64,000 nt of DNA from Pinus tabuliformis (taxonomy: Eukaryota; Streptophyta; Pinopsida; Pinales; Pinaceae), in contig CM062814.1 of the NCBI GenBank assembly GCA_031772625.1, forward strand, positions 824,112,757 to 824,176,756, written 5' to 3'. Of the stretch, positions 34,120-45,420 are shown in pieces; the first letter of the stretch is position 1, and each line of letters opens with the position of its first letter. Position numbers and translations under genes: made by a program. Below the pieces are notes generated by a model that saw nothing but the letters and a program-made list of their open reading frames with translations, was not told where the DNA came from and did not search any database.

Positions 34120-35024
34120 TGTTAGGAATTGTAATTATCTTTGCAAGAGGAATTGGTTAAAATTAGAGAGTCACTTAACTGACTGTTGAGTATTGAGTAT
34201 TGAGTTAAGTTGAGTGATGGATAAAGAGTTAAGTGCCGTCTATATTTAGAGTGTGAATTAAAATAGTTAATGAGTTAAGTGTGTTTGCATGTCAAGATAA
34301 TTTAAGCAAGTAGCTAGTCGAAAATAAGAAGCAGGGAAAATAAGACAGTTTGAAGATGCAATGTTGTGGCAGTAGTCCATGGTTGAATGAATATTTGAAA
34401 AGGGAGATGTAGTAGATAAGATCAAATTGTGTTTCAGCACAAATTCAAGAAAAGTCAAAGAAAAATTGCAGCAACAAGAAGTAAAGAAATATGGAGCCTA
34501 CAACAAGAACCCACAACAAAGAATGAATCAATTTCGAGGATTTAAAATTTGGAAGAAGAGAAAAAGAAAATTCAAAATTGTCTTGAGTCATTGTAAACCT
34601 AACTAAAACATAGACAGGGATGTTTGAGTGATAATTGAGTCAATTTCTATTGTAAGCTTAGCAGGGATAGTTGAGTCATGTTTGAGTTGTGTTGAGTCAT
34701 ACAGTCGTAATTAAGGGGGAGTGTTAGAAATTGTAATTACTCTCGAATGAGGAGTTGACTAAAATTAGAGAGTCAGTAACTGAGTGTTGAGTTTTGAGCA
34801 TTGAGTCAAGTTGAGTGATGGATAAAGAGTTAAGACAATCCATATTTAGAGTGTGAGTTAAGTGTGTGTGCATATCAAGATATTTTAGGCGAGTCGCTAG
34901 TTGAAAAGGTTAAATATTCACCCGGTTTATTGTAAGAATCAAGTTTTTGTGTGATCAATAAAAAAGCGGCAGCTCATGTGATTGTGTGTGAATTTGTGTT
35001 CTATCTCCTTTGTCTTTCAAAACA
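34120..35024 (+). mobile_element. Small non-coding LTR retroelement (about 0.9 kb), TRIM-like or deletion derivative
   Basis: Two LTR-like copies start TGTTAGGAATTGTAATTA (34120) and TGTTAGAAATTGTAATTA (34722). The second is preceded by polypurine tract TTAAGGGGGAG (about 34711-34721), as a 3' LTR should be. The 3' copy can be followed for 303 bp to ...CAAAACA at 35024. The 5' copy matches only its first ~205 bp (to about 34324), so its R/U5 end and the primer binding site are deleted. The ~395-bp interior has no ORF of note. I could not find matching 5-bp duplications at the two outer ends. Confidence 0.7.
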
Positions 35025-35029
35025 AAGAT

Positions 35030-35265
35030 ATGCACTTCCTCCAACTTTGCAGCAATGGATATACACAGTGGACATACATCCAACGGTTAACAACTCTATC
35101 ATCCACGGATTCCACTGGTGGATCAACAGGTTGAGACAGATTCATCAACAATTTCGAATGTCCATAAAGTTACTTCGCAAATTCAAGAGAAACGCTTGTT
35201 AAAGATCGTAATTCTTACCCTATCAAGGCTCTTTGCTACAAACCGGTCGAAATAATTAGCTTCCA
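35030..35265. repeat. Direct duplicate B (236 bp), flanks the small LTR element on the right
   Basis: Counterpart of 33894-34116, with a 15-bp insertion (near 35066) containing a CAGTGGACATAC word. It begins six bases after the LTR end, so the LTR element fills the gap between two otherwise tandem copies. Confidence 0.85.
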
Positions 35266-35305
35266 ATCTAATGGTATGCAGATTGAAGTTAAGTAGGACG
35301 TCGAC
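35219..35305 (-). pseudogene. Isolated exon, possibly of a PCC13-62-like desiccation-related (ferritin-like) gene
   Basis: On the minus strand an acceptor (GTGCTAGTTGCAG) precedes exactly 29 codons and a donor (GTAAGAATTA). The peptide begins VDVLLNFNLHTIRLEANYF and ends AKSLDR. The pattern LLxFxLxxxxLEAxFF is that of the first helix of PCC13-62-type desiccation-related proteins, a ferritin-like family of secreted plant proteins; this rests on a short match and is tentative. I cannot find convincing upstream or downstream exons. A partial second copy lies in duplicate A (34116-34070). It is probably a gene fragment rather than a working gene. Confidence 0.35.
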
Positions 35306-38300
35306 CTGCAACTAGCACGAATTCAATGGGAATCGATTGTAAATCCCCTTACCAAAGACTCGTTCTTCAATGACGCATTAAAAATCGTCTCTGAATAATG
35401 AAATGTAGAAGAATGAAAGGATCTGAAACAAAATCAGTCGATATTTCAACAAATCAATAAATACCTAAAGTATCCATTACACAACCTTGCAACAGGCAGT
35501 GCGCAATCGGAGGTCAGTGGACAACAAACGCCTCATATATTCATGTCCCAGCATGAAACTCGTCCCCTTGGCTAGCAAAATCTCGCTCTTGGATTAATGT
35601 TTGGATTTTCATTTCGATCACGAACAAGATCTCACTCTTGACAATCACAATATCGCTCTAGAACTGCTTCAACGACATAAACATGTAGGCTATGCAGATT
35701 ATAATTGTAATTATCTTTCAAATAAGCTATCCGGTAAAAAATCACTAGAGTTTGGAAAGATCAATCCTTCAAAATGATAATTTTATCATTAATGACACAA
35801 CCTTCTGCGAACATAGTTTTTCTCTAGGCATTATCATGTTGTTCTCATTACCATAATCAATATATTTAATAAAATTGAGTTTGATTCGTTGTTATTATGT
35901 TATCTTACATTCTATTTCATTGGTTAAAGTCCACAAGATTACATTTTTCATTGCTCGTTACACTCAACAATCACATGTAAAAAAAAATTTGAAAGTTTAG
36001 TCATAAATTAAATCAGAATTGTCAAATAGACAAATTCACATGTTTATTCTTCGACATGCTTGATGGAGTCCTTGCACACTATAGAATTCAATAAATGATC
36101 ATACAATTTTTGCTCTGTTTGAGATCAGTGTAGCCCAAAGGGCAAGCATGGAAGCCTCACTAGTCTACCCTTTGATATATCCCTCAACGTATATTTAAAT
36201 GTATGTGGATGTGCATTTTCTTTTAAAAAATTGAGTGAAATCAATAAAAAAAAGGTAATTCCAACAAGGTTTCTTGGTTTCCATCAATTTTTGGCCTCCT
36301 ATCCTTGTGGGAGGACTGAGCTTGCTTTTCCTCTGCAACATCAGCCTAACTAGGTCTAGTTCTATGGTTGGGGATTTTAGCGGGCTTTGAGATGGGGTAC
36401 GATTGCTATGCTTATGTTTGGAGTAGGTTGTTTAACCGCATGTGCGCTAAGGAGATGGGTCTTTGACGACCTCTAGGGTGTGTTTTATGGAGCTCTTCGG
36501 CAACGGGAGAGGGGCGCTCCTTTGTTGCTGGTCTCAAGCAGTGATGAATTTATTGAAACAACGTGTCTTTTCAGTTGAACTGACTGCTATGGAATTCAAA
36601 TCAGTGATTCCTATTTTCATTATCTAAGTATTCCAACAACTGAATATTAATAAACTAAACTTGTGTGCAAACTTGATCATAAAACTGGTTTGTGGTGTTC
36701 ACATTGTTATCTTAACACTACTCAACTTCAATGATAGTAAATTACATCGGATGTAGATACAAGTCCAAACTAAAGAGCGTTGAAACTACCTCGATGATCT
36801 GTTAGCATGCCCCTAGGAAGCTCTTAGCATATTCAATTTAAATACAAGATTAATAAATATGGTTTAGATTTTGAAGTTTTCCTTGGCTGGAAAGAATGTA
36901 TAATCATAAAAGAATAGAACTCAGCGAAAAGGCTCAGTCTCGTCAACCTGCATGGTTTTCAAATGCGCAAACAGTGACAGGGATGTTACTAAAGTATACA
37001 ACATGGTGCACATTGCACAGAGATGTTGAAGATGGTTTGTATACACATATAGTATACAAATTATTAATTTTTATAATTATAAGTTTAATATGCATAGTTG
37101 GTGAGGAGTTGATTTGACCAAAAGATTTAGTAGACTTGTGTGGAGTTTTCACTGTGTGGAAAGCTTCGCACGCGTATTTTATTTTATAACAAATCAATAT
37201 AATGACCCTATCTTGTTTTATAACCAATCACACAATGTTATATGAAAATTGGCATTGAGATGTGAACATTGATACTTGTTACCATTGTATTTCAACCACC
37301 ACATTGACATATTACGTATAGATATACATAGGAACACATTTCGCAAGAAAAGATTCCTCTCAATGACATATGGAATCCATATCAACTAATAACAACTTTG
37401 AATATCAATCATTCACTGAAAGGTGTTATTGAGTGCAAAGATAGTCGTGAGGAGTAAGTTGTGCGAAGGTGGGTGTGTGGAGGAAGTTGTGCAGAGGAAA
37501 CATGTGTAAAAGAATTTCAATGTGTATAAATCTTTGTGTAGAGAGAATCAATTAATTAGTGGTAGAGACAAGGACTATGCTACATCCCAACTATTAAACT
37601 TGTATTTGTAATAATATGAATGTTTTAATGTAAAATGATACGAGAAAATAATATAAGGATAAAAAATACATAATATCATCTCATAATTGAAAGATGATAA
37701 TATATAATCTAGATATATTTGTGTTATTCAACTAAAAATAATGTAATTATTTATTTATTTTCATAAAATATTTTATATTTTATTAATGTATAAAAAATTA
37801 TATTTTATTAAAAATTTGTGAAATAAATATTACATAATAAAAATTATTAATGATAAATTTTAAGAGTTTTAAAACTTATTATATTGTTCAAAGGAAAAAG
37901 AAATAAGCGTAAGAGGGTCAATTGGATAGAGTATAATGACATATCATGTTATAGTAAGAACTAGATCCATGACAAAAGGAGGGTCTTTGTCTTCAAGAGG
38001 AAGTCCCCATCCTCTAGCTACAAGCTCAGGATCTCCCATTATAGGCTCCCATCTATTGTTTCCCTTCTTTGGTTATTCAAAACATTGTAGTTCTAAGATA
38101 GCCATTAACAAGAGATTTGTCAAATTGGGGAGGGTGGGGCCATTTTCTAAAGGCCAATGCCACTTTCTTTCTTGATAATCTTTTGTAATTAAACTTGTCA
38201 AGTGTTGGTGTTGGTGTTGGTGTTGAAGCCCACCAAAGGCCAAAAAATTAATAAAGTGGGAAGTCAAATGTTCTTTAGAGGATAACTTTCTGATGGTGGA

Positions 38301-38844
38301 TGGCCTGTTGGTCTAGTAGTCCATCAAATCACACAAGTGAGAAACTCCAATATCCATTTTACCAGAAAACCTCTCACCAAGTAAATCTCGTGTTTAGTTA
38401 TATGTCAATAAAATACATTCATTTCTAGTTTTTGTAGGATGGTATAAAATATCAACTATTATCTATTCCCAAGTAGTGTGAAAATCAACCATCTATGAAA
38501 TAGAACCTCCTAATAAACAATGTTCCATGTATGTCCAAACAAGGAACATTGAATGGCATAATTTATATATGTATTCTCAAATCAATTAAACATACATATA
38601 GTATCAAAATAGATTTCTTGTTATTTCTTATTACAAATAAAAAATATTTTTTATATAAACGTAATTACGAAGATAAAATTCATTTTAACTTTTAAAAATA
38701 TCATCTAAACAAAGCTACTGATCAAATGAGAACTATTACTTTAAAGTGAGAACTCAGGCCAAAAAACCCCCCAAAAAATTGAAAAAACAACCAGAAAACG
38801 AAAAGTGTTGATATTGGAATAACTTTTTTTTTCTTCTCGGGATG
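35306..38844. other. Spacer, no supported gene
   Basis: Mixed composition. 36280-36540 is relatively GC-rich (GAGATGGG, GGCAACGGGAGAGG words) and may be an old coding relic, but no frame reads as a known protein. A (TGTTGG)n run lies at about 38204-38224. ORFs at 36896-37117 and 37936-38175 show no domain. Confidence 0.5.
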
Positions 38845-38863
38845 AATTTTCAACATTTTTTTT
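38845..38863. repeat. Left target-site duplication of the minus-strand retroposon
   Basis: AATTTTCAACATTTTTTTT is repeated at 40536-40554. The T-run may include part of the element's poly(T), so the true duplication may be a few bases shorter. Confidence 0.65.
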
Positions 38864-40535
38864 GTAAGTAAAAGTTCTATTCATTCATCAAAAAAGAAGT
38901 ACATTGATAGCAAAATGCAGGTAGTCTCACCCCGACTAGGTTTTTTTACTACCGCTAGCAGCATATGACAGATAAACAAAAGTACAACTAAAGACACAGT
39001 CCACAACTTAGGAGGACAAAAGCACCATAATACATATAAAAGAAGTAATTTGACACATGTAACCATGCTTAGTCATCAAAGGTAATAGAAGTAGGATTAA
39101 CTGGAGCAGTCCTTGGAGGAGGAGGATGGAAAGAACACTGGATGTGCTCCTCGAAGTGAGCCATCCATGACTCCATCTTCTCTACCTTCTTAGATAGCAG
39201 ATTTTGAGCATGCCACACCACCACGACCCTCTCCTAAACATGAAATTGAAAATAATGTATCTTGTTTAGCGTAGCGATGAGCACTTCATGTTCTTCCTAC
39301 CAAGTCCTCTCAAAATTTTCCAGGCGGTCCAATACAGACTAAATCAGATCCCGACAATTTGTCGAACAACAATGTCTACCCACAATCTTCCCACACCTAG
39401 GTCGTCACACCTTACCCCAATTGCCAGTGTCGCTTCTACACGTCTCTTTACCCTACTTCAATGTCCCCATTGTTCACCCACCTCGGCCTGCCTGCGAGCC
39501 GCCTCGACCACCACAAACCCCCAAAGCCTCCCAACCCAAGCTGCCAATGGTTCTAACTCCTCGAACAGAGCGCGGAGGCTCTTCAACCCCCATCGCTACC
39601 TACAAATGCGAATGATGCCCCCTTGCCTGGTCGAAATTCTCTTAGACGAGGGTAAAGAGTGAGAATTGCATGGCACAAGGCACATTGTAACAGAGCAAAG
39701 AGCACCAATTAACTGCGGATCTACCCAATTAATTCCAAAGCACACCAATGAAATTGATGCAAAAAACTCCCCAAGCAAACCAAAGGATCACCAATAACCC
39801 TGACCAAGGGAGTTGCAGGGAATAGAGACACAATCCAAGCAGCAGAGTAGTTAACCATCAACTCAGAAGTCCCAAACCCCCCAAGCTAATTCACTGTCTA
39901 GAAATCCTTAAGACAACCAACCTCCCGCCAACCCAAGTAATTAATTACCCAACCGTGGGTCGCGAACGACCACAAAAATCCTTTAAGAAGACAAAACCCT
40001 AGAGGAAAACCAATTGATAGGGTAAACAAACTTCCCCACAAACACAAAAGAAAACCAAGAGAAAAATTGACTGACCACCCACAAGAAGGCTCGAGGGCCA
40101 GCCTGATAGCCAGATACAGAGCACTGAGACCATTGAGAAAAGTAGGAGATCACACACATGAAATGATACTTATCAATTTTTTGACCCTAATGTTGAAGAG
40201 GGGGCGTCGATTTCGGAAGTGCCACCATTCCCAGACAGGGCACCAGCTGAAGAGGTCGAAAATACCACCAAAACTCAATCGGCTCACAACAAACCACCAA
40301 AAATTCACAGCTTCATACCATACCTGAAGATCACCAACCTCCATATACCAATGTCCTTTGCCTGCTCCCACTCCCAATGAAGCTGATGGGAATTTCGCAC
40401 GCCACACATTTACTCTCCTCGCACTGCTAACTCGGTGAGAGGATAGGGAGGTCGGCCTCCACACCAAGGGCCAGGTGTTCAACATAATTTACCACGTGTT
40501 CGGGTCCCCTCGAGGTTTGTCACCCCCATCAAGGA
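38864..40535 (-). mobile_element. Minus-strand retroposon (about 1.67 kb) with 3' poly(A) at its left end
   Basis: Read on the minus strand, the GC-richer block starts at 40535 and ends with GATGAATGAATAGAAC, TTTTACTTAC and an A-run (38855-38863 as T). A ~17-19-bp direct repeat bounds it. The 3' end resembles plant LINE or processed-transcript tails. The left and right flanks also share a local 'GAAAAGTGTTGAT(A/G)TTGGAATAAC' sequence, so the locus was already repetitive and the TSD call needs care. The element has one recognisable reading frame near its 3' end (separate entry); no RT is visible. Confidence 0.6.
39069..39338 (-). pseudogene. C-terminal part of an unrecognised protein in the retroposon
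   Basis: A minus-strand frame from 39338 to stop TAA 39069-39071 reads SVLDRLENFERTW, then EEHEVLIATLNKIHYFQFHV, KKVEKMESWMAHFEEHIQ and ends FHPPPPRTAPVN...FDD. Two internal TAG codons interrupt it. The Glu/Lys spacing suggests a short coiled coil. Its place just before a ~190-nt 3' UTR and the poly(A) suggests a true protein C terminus copied from mRNA. I do not recognise the family; upstream frames on the minus strand are too broken to follow. Confidence 0.35.
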
Positions 40536-40599
40536 AATTTTCAACATTTTTTTTAAATAGCAGAAAAAGTCAATTTGTTTTGTGCAAAAAACGCCACAG

Positions 40600-41060
40600 A
40601 AAATGAAAAGTGTTGATGTTGGAATAACGTCTTTTTTTTCAGGGTAAATTTTCAACATTTTTTAATAATGACGTTAAAAATAAAATACCATGACTATGAA
40701 AAACCTTAAAATTCCAACGATTTTCAAGCATGACATTAAAGATAAAATATCACATCTTTGAAAATCCTTAAAATTCCAACGATTTTCAGACATGACATTA
40801 AAGATAAAATATCATGTCTCTGAAAAACCTTAAATTTCCCACAATTTTCAGTGATAGTACTAAAGAAAAAATACGTATAAGTGTTTTCAAGCTTAGCATT
40901 AAAGATAAAATATCATGACTTAGAAAAACCTTAAAATTTTAACAAAATTTTCAACCATGGAATTAAAACTAAAGATTATGACTACAAAAATAACTTGAGT
41001 TTTCAACATATTTCAAATATGGTATTATGGAAAAAGTTTATGACTAAAAAAACTTAAAAA
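40600..41060. repeat. Degenerate tandem repeat (~60 bp)
   Basis: Variants of CATTAAAGATAAAATATCATG followed by AAAACCTTAAAATTCCAAC and GATTTTCAA recur about six times from 40660 to 41040 with growing divergence. Confidence 0.7.
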
Positions 41061-41565
41061 AAAACACCTGAATAAAAGAGTCGTTATACCAAGAGTAATT
41101 TCTTTTTTAAATGCTAAGAATGTAGCGATTTTAAAATCTTAGTCTAAGACACCTTGACACATTGTAACAAAAATTCAAAAATCAACCATTAGATGGACAC
41201 ATAGTGTAAGCGAGCTCAACCCATTGTAATGGAAACTTAAAGACCAACCATGAAATTGACACATTGTGGGGGCGAACTCAATCTATTATAATGAAAACTG
41301 TAAAATCAACTATTGATTTAACACAATGGGATTGGGTTGCTAGTCAAGCATCGACACGAACCCTGCAAAAAAATAAAAAATAAAAAAAAATAATAATAAA
41401 TAAATATATAAATAAATAAAAATGAAAAATACAAAAGAAAACAAAAATTCAAACATTGAAAAAAAATATTTAAAAAAATAATAACAATAATAAAACATAA
41501 AAATAATATTAAAAAACATCATCTGAAAAAAATCAACTATAAAAAAAGACAAAAAAAACCTTATA

Positions 41566-41619
<54 letters not shown>

Positions 41620-42629
41620 ATATATTTCAAAAAAAACGTAATTTAAGAAAAAATATCTCAAAATTAACCAAAAAAAACAAAAAACACCAACACCATAAAA
41701 AACATTAAAATAAATAAATAATACATTAAAATTAAACTTAAAAACAAAGGTCCTGCGAGCTTGGGCTCCCCTCTGCCCAGGCCCGAGGCCCCACGAGCTT
41801 CGACTCTCCCTCACCTGACTCGAGGCCCCACGGGCCCTACGCAACCAAGGTTGATTCCTAGAATCGACCTTTGCCACCTAAGGCCCACATAACCTTTTTT
41901 TGTATTATTAATTTTTGTAAAAAAAATGTTTAATGTTTTCTTTTAATGGTTTTATTATTTGTTATTTTTTTTTTCCATGTTTTTTTTAATTATGTATATT
42001 TCTTTTGTATTTTTAATTTTTTCTAAAAAATTGTTTTAATGTTTTCTTTTAATGGTTTTACTATGTGTTATGTTTTTCTTTTTCAATGTTTTTTTAGTTA
42101 TATATATATTTATATTTATTATGTTTATAATTTTTTTTTTTTTTGGATTTTTTTTTTATTTTTTTAATTTTACCGAAATATTTTTTTTTTGAAAAAATAA
42201 TTAAATAAATGTCATCTTCTTTGGATATAAAATTAAAAAAATTTGTTGTTTTTCCAAAAAAAATTATTCAATTTTTCATAAAAATCTTTTATTTATCATG
42301 TCATTTTTAGTGAAAAGATTTGGAATAGTATTTTTTTTAATTATATCTATATACAAAATGTAGTTTTTCTTTGTGGAGTGTTTAAAATTATTAGTTTTTA
42401 ATAACAATTATTTTATGGGCATTGAAGTATTAATTAACGATATATAAATATATAAAAAATCTTAACCTCAAATCATTAATGTTAATATTTTTTTCAACTT
42501 TGCAAAAAAATTAAAAATTTCATTATAAAAAAAACATTGTAAAGAAAAGAAAAAAAACACATGTTTGGAAAACTTTAAAAAACAAATATCTTAGGACGAA
42601 AAACAAAAAGTGGGATAAGGCAACTTGAA
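41061..42629. other. AT-rich spacer with (TA)n and a short GC-rich patch
   Basis: Includes a (TA)n run (41572-41617) and a ~120-bp GC-rich patch (41750-41880) with repeated CGAGGCCCCACG(A/G)G words. Long ORFs here are A/T low-complexity artefacts. No gene recognised. Confidence 0.55.
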
Positions 42630-43345
42630 AAATAGTTAAATAATCAACATTTTAAAAAAAAATTGTGCATACTTAGGACATAAATAAGTGTCAAAAATAT
42701 GTCTTAAAAATTATGTTAATATTTTTGAAAATCTACATGAAAATCACCAACATTTAAAAAAAATATTAACACTTAATACATTAGAAATTTTAAAGTGTCA
42801 AAAATAAGCTCTCTAAAAAAAGGGGTTGATGTTGCATCAACATTTTTCAAAGTGAGCATGAAAATCACTAACATTTAAAAAAAATGTTCATACTCGATAC
42901 ATAAGAAAATTTAAAGTGTCAAAAATAAGTCCTCTAAAAAAATGGTTGATGTTGTATCAACAACTTTCAAAATCAGCAAATCACTAACATTTAAAAAAAA
43001 TGTTCATACTTGATACATAAGAAAATTTAGAGTGTCAAAAATAAGCCTTTTAAAAATAAAAGTAGATGCTACATCAACACTTTTCTAAATCAGCACGAAA
43101 ATCATTAACATTTAGAAAAAAATGTTCATACTTGATACATAAGAAAATTTAGAGTGTCAAAAATAGGTCCTCTAAAACAAGGGGTTGATGTTGCATCAAC
43201 ACTTTTCAAAATCAGCATGAAAATCACTAACATTTTAAAAAATTGTTTATACTTGATACATAAGAAAATTTAAAGTGTCAAAAATATGCTTCAAAAAAAA
43301 GGTGTATTCTGAATCAACACTTTTCAAAATTAGATGATTTTTTTG
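42630..43345. repeat. ~120-bp tandem repeat, about six copies
   Basis: Each unit has AACATTTAAAAAAAATGTTCA, ACTTGATACATAAGAAAATT, AGAGTGTCAAAAATAAG, then GGTTGATGTTGCATCAACA and CTTTTCAAAATCAGCATG. The ACATTT word recurs near 42871, 42987, 43109 and 43230. Left-hand copies are more diverged, and the centre of each unit (GTTGATGTTGCATCAAC) is itself palindromic. Confidence 0.9.
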
Positions 43346-43559
43346 CTTCCTCAAAAAAATGGGTAATAGGTAAAGTTCTTGTTTGATCAGTAAATATGTT
43401 TCTAATACAATAATTTTCAAACAACAATATCAAATTAAATATTTTAAACAACCAATTTAATTAAAACAATAATTTATATTATAAAACACTACCCCGCTAA
43501 AAGTGGTTATGTCTCTTAATAAATCATTAAAAATTATGGGAGAAGGACGACAAGGGTTC

Positions 43560-44145
43560 TTCCCCCCAACCCTTTAGTGGTGGAGAAATTGTAATACATC
43601 TTGGTGTTTGACCTAAGGATGTTTCTAATGGATCTCCTACCATTCAAGCTCATCCATAATATTGATTTAAGATGTGTTTTCTAGTTTGTGATGGAGGTAA
43701 GCAGCTTGATATGCCTTTTGGCTAGATTATTGAGGTTGTTGAGTTTATGCAGGATAAATAGTTCTATGGTTACTTTTGTGACAGGAATCCTACTCTTCCC
43801 AAACTATGGATTTGACTTAATGAGGTTTGGGACAATCTTTTTCTAGATAAGATCAAAAATTTCCCCATTAAAGAGGGGTTTCTTTTCTTTCATTCTTTTG
43901 TGTTCTCAATATTAGGATGTAATTGTTTTGAATGGCCCTTGGTGTTGTGGGAAGGCTGGCTTAGCTCTTTTGGCATGCTCTAAACATTTTGACTTTGCAA
44001 TAGCTTTCCATGATCTTCAATTGTTATGGTTTCATTTGTAGGGATTACGCCCTCATTTTATTTGTGAGAAGGTTATGTGATTCATTAATGATTATATTGG
44101 GGAGTTCCAACACTCTTCTCTAAAAACCCTAGCTAGAGATGATGT
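43560..44145 (+). pseudogene. LINE ORF1 relic with DUF4283-like region
   Basis: Pieces in two frames read CFLVCDGGKQLDMPFG, LWIWLNEVWDNLF-like (with a stop at the middle Trp), IKNFPIKEGFLFFHSF, NGPWCCGKAGLALLACSKHF, HDLQLLWFHL and RPHFICEKVM...FINDYIGEF. The order (GFLFF, GPW, FD, LWxxLxGL, IGxF) is that of DUF4283, the ORF1 domain of plant L1 LINEs. Several stops and at least one frameshift break it. Boundaries are approximate; an A-run at 44155-44163 may be unrelated. Confidence 0.5.
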
Positions 44146-44234
44146 TCCTATTGAAAAAAAAAATTCATCGATGTCAAAGGTTGTCCAAATGAAAGAGAAA
44201 GTTGCATATTCAAATAACACATTTTGAAATATTG

Positions 44235-44575
44235 TTTTTGAATTTTTGATGCCCCATTTGGATACACTATATTTGAATGCATTTTTACTCCATATACCTA
44301 GCTCAAATGGAAGCATAATATATCTGGTTGGAAAGTTTATTCCAAGACCTTTCCAATGATATATTGCACCCCCTCTAACTCCTCACGGTTGAGGATAAAT
44401 GACTTTTAGATTTTTGATGCTCCATTTGGATACCCTCTTTGAATGAATTTTTACTCCATTTACCTCACTCAAATGGAAGCATAACATATATGGTTGGAAA
44501 TTTTATTATGAGACATTTATAATGGTATATGGAAATCCCTCTAACTCCTCACAATTGAGGAGAAATGATTTTTTG
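44235..44575 (+). repeat. Two-copy tandem repeat (~170 bp)
   Basis: TTTTTGATGC(C/T)CCATTTGGAT, TTTTTACTCCAT, CTCAAATGGAAGCATAA, ATGGTTGGAAA and CCCTCTAACTCCTCAC recur in order at 44240-44400 and 44412-44570. They lie just left of, or within, the second copia LTR. Confidence 0.85.
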
Positions 44576-44599
44576 AATATTCACTATACATTAGGACAG

Positions 44600-45179
44600 T
44601 TGCACAAGTTCAACTCGTGGACAAGTCAACCAACCTAATGGACATATTTTCCGAGACTAGACCCCAAATACACTATAAATATGTGCAAGAAGGACCATTT
44701 CAAGTCATTCGCTCAAGAAAATTTAGATATGTTCAAACAAGTGAAGAAAAGAAAGAATTCTAAGGTTCATACCTTGTGAAGTAGAAGTGAAGAGGATATG
44801 ATTTGGAGAGACTTTGTGGGGAACGATTTTTGGCACAATTTTTGAAGGTTCCGGTCTTGGTTTGGGGCCTGTTGAGGCCAATTTCTACTAATAAGGAGGT
44901 TGAGTTCAAGGATCATTTTTTATGGAAGTTTTATTGCTAAGAAGGTCATGTTTTGGAAATCGGGTATTTTAGTGAAGGAGAGGAGCAACTGTCATGAGGG
45001 AAAAATTTATTTGACTAATATTGGCTCTTGTACAAGCTTTAGCATTGATAAGTCAGGGAGTTGGTGCTTTTTGTTAGTTGGGGTTAATAAATTAGAGAGT
45101 TGGTTCTTCCTTTAAATTGGCATTGATAAACTAGGGAGTTGATGCTTCCTTTCCAAGGTGTTGATAAGTTTGAATGTAC

Positions 45180-45217
<38 letters not shown>

Positions 45218-45354
45218 TTTTCACATAGAAGTCTTTTCTTTCTATATATTTATGTTCTTTGCTTTATAGTCATGGATGAACTTACAAGTTTTAAGTTAAA
45301 AGTTGTTAATACTAATTCACTCCCCCCCTCTCAATATCGTTGAATATTCCAACA
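44600..45354 (+). repeat. 5' LTR of the second copia element (start not resolved)
   Basis: It ends TTAATACTAATTCACTCC, a C-run, CTCTCAATATCG and TATTCCAACA, matching the end of the first element's LTR. TATA box TATAAATA is at 44674-44681. A (TA)n microsatellite sits at 45184-45215. The LTR start is not visible, so the true LTR may begin further left or be truncated. Confidence 0.65.
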
Positions 45355-45356
45355 AT

Positions 45357-45373
45357 TGGTATTAGAGCAGGTT
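45357..45373 (+). promoter_or_regulatory. Primer binding site of the second copia element
   Basis: TGGTATTAGAGCAGGTT, two bases after the LTR end; initiator tRNA-Met type with one or two changes. Confidence 0.85.
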
Positions 45374-45420
45374 CCTTCATAAGCATTTTGACTAGTGGAA
45401 GGTAGATCTCAATAAGACTC

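Noticed and set aside
34070..35305. Repeated segments as a possible CRISPR-like or regulatory array
   Set aside because: Only two copies, exon-like content and an LTR element between them; CRISPR arrays are not expected in a plant nucleus.
36280..36540. GC-richer patch as a possible gene
   Set aside because: All six frames are interrupted and no conserved motif is visible.
37936..38175. 79-aa ORF with a Ser/Gly-rich start
   Set aside because: No homologous motif recognised and flanks give no start, splice or poly(A) evidence.
41340..41877. Minus-strand ORFs of 96 and 114 aa
   Set aside because: Made of (TA)n and poly-A/T translations (IYIYIY, FFF); low complexity only.
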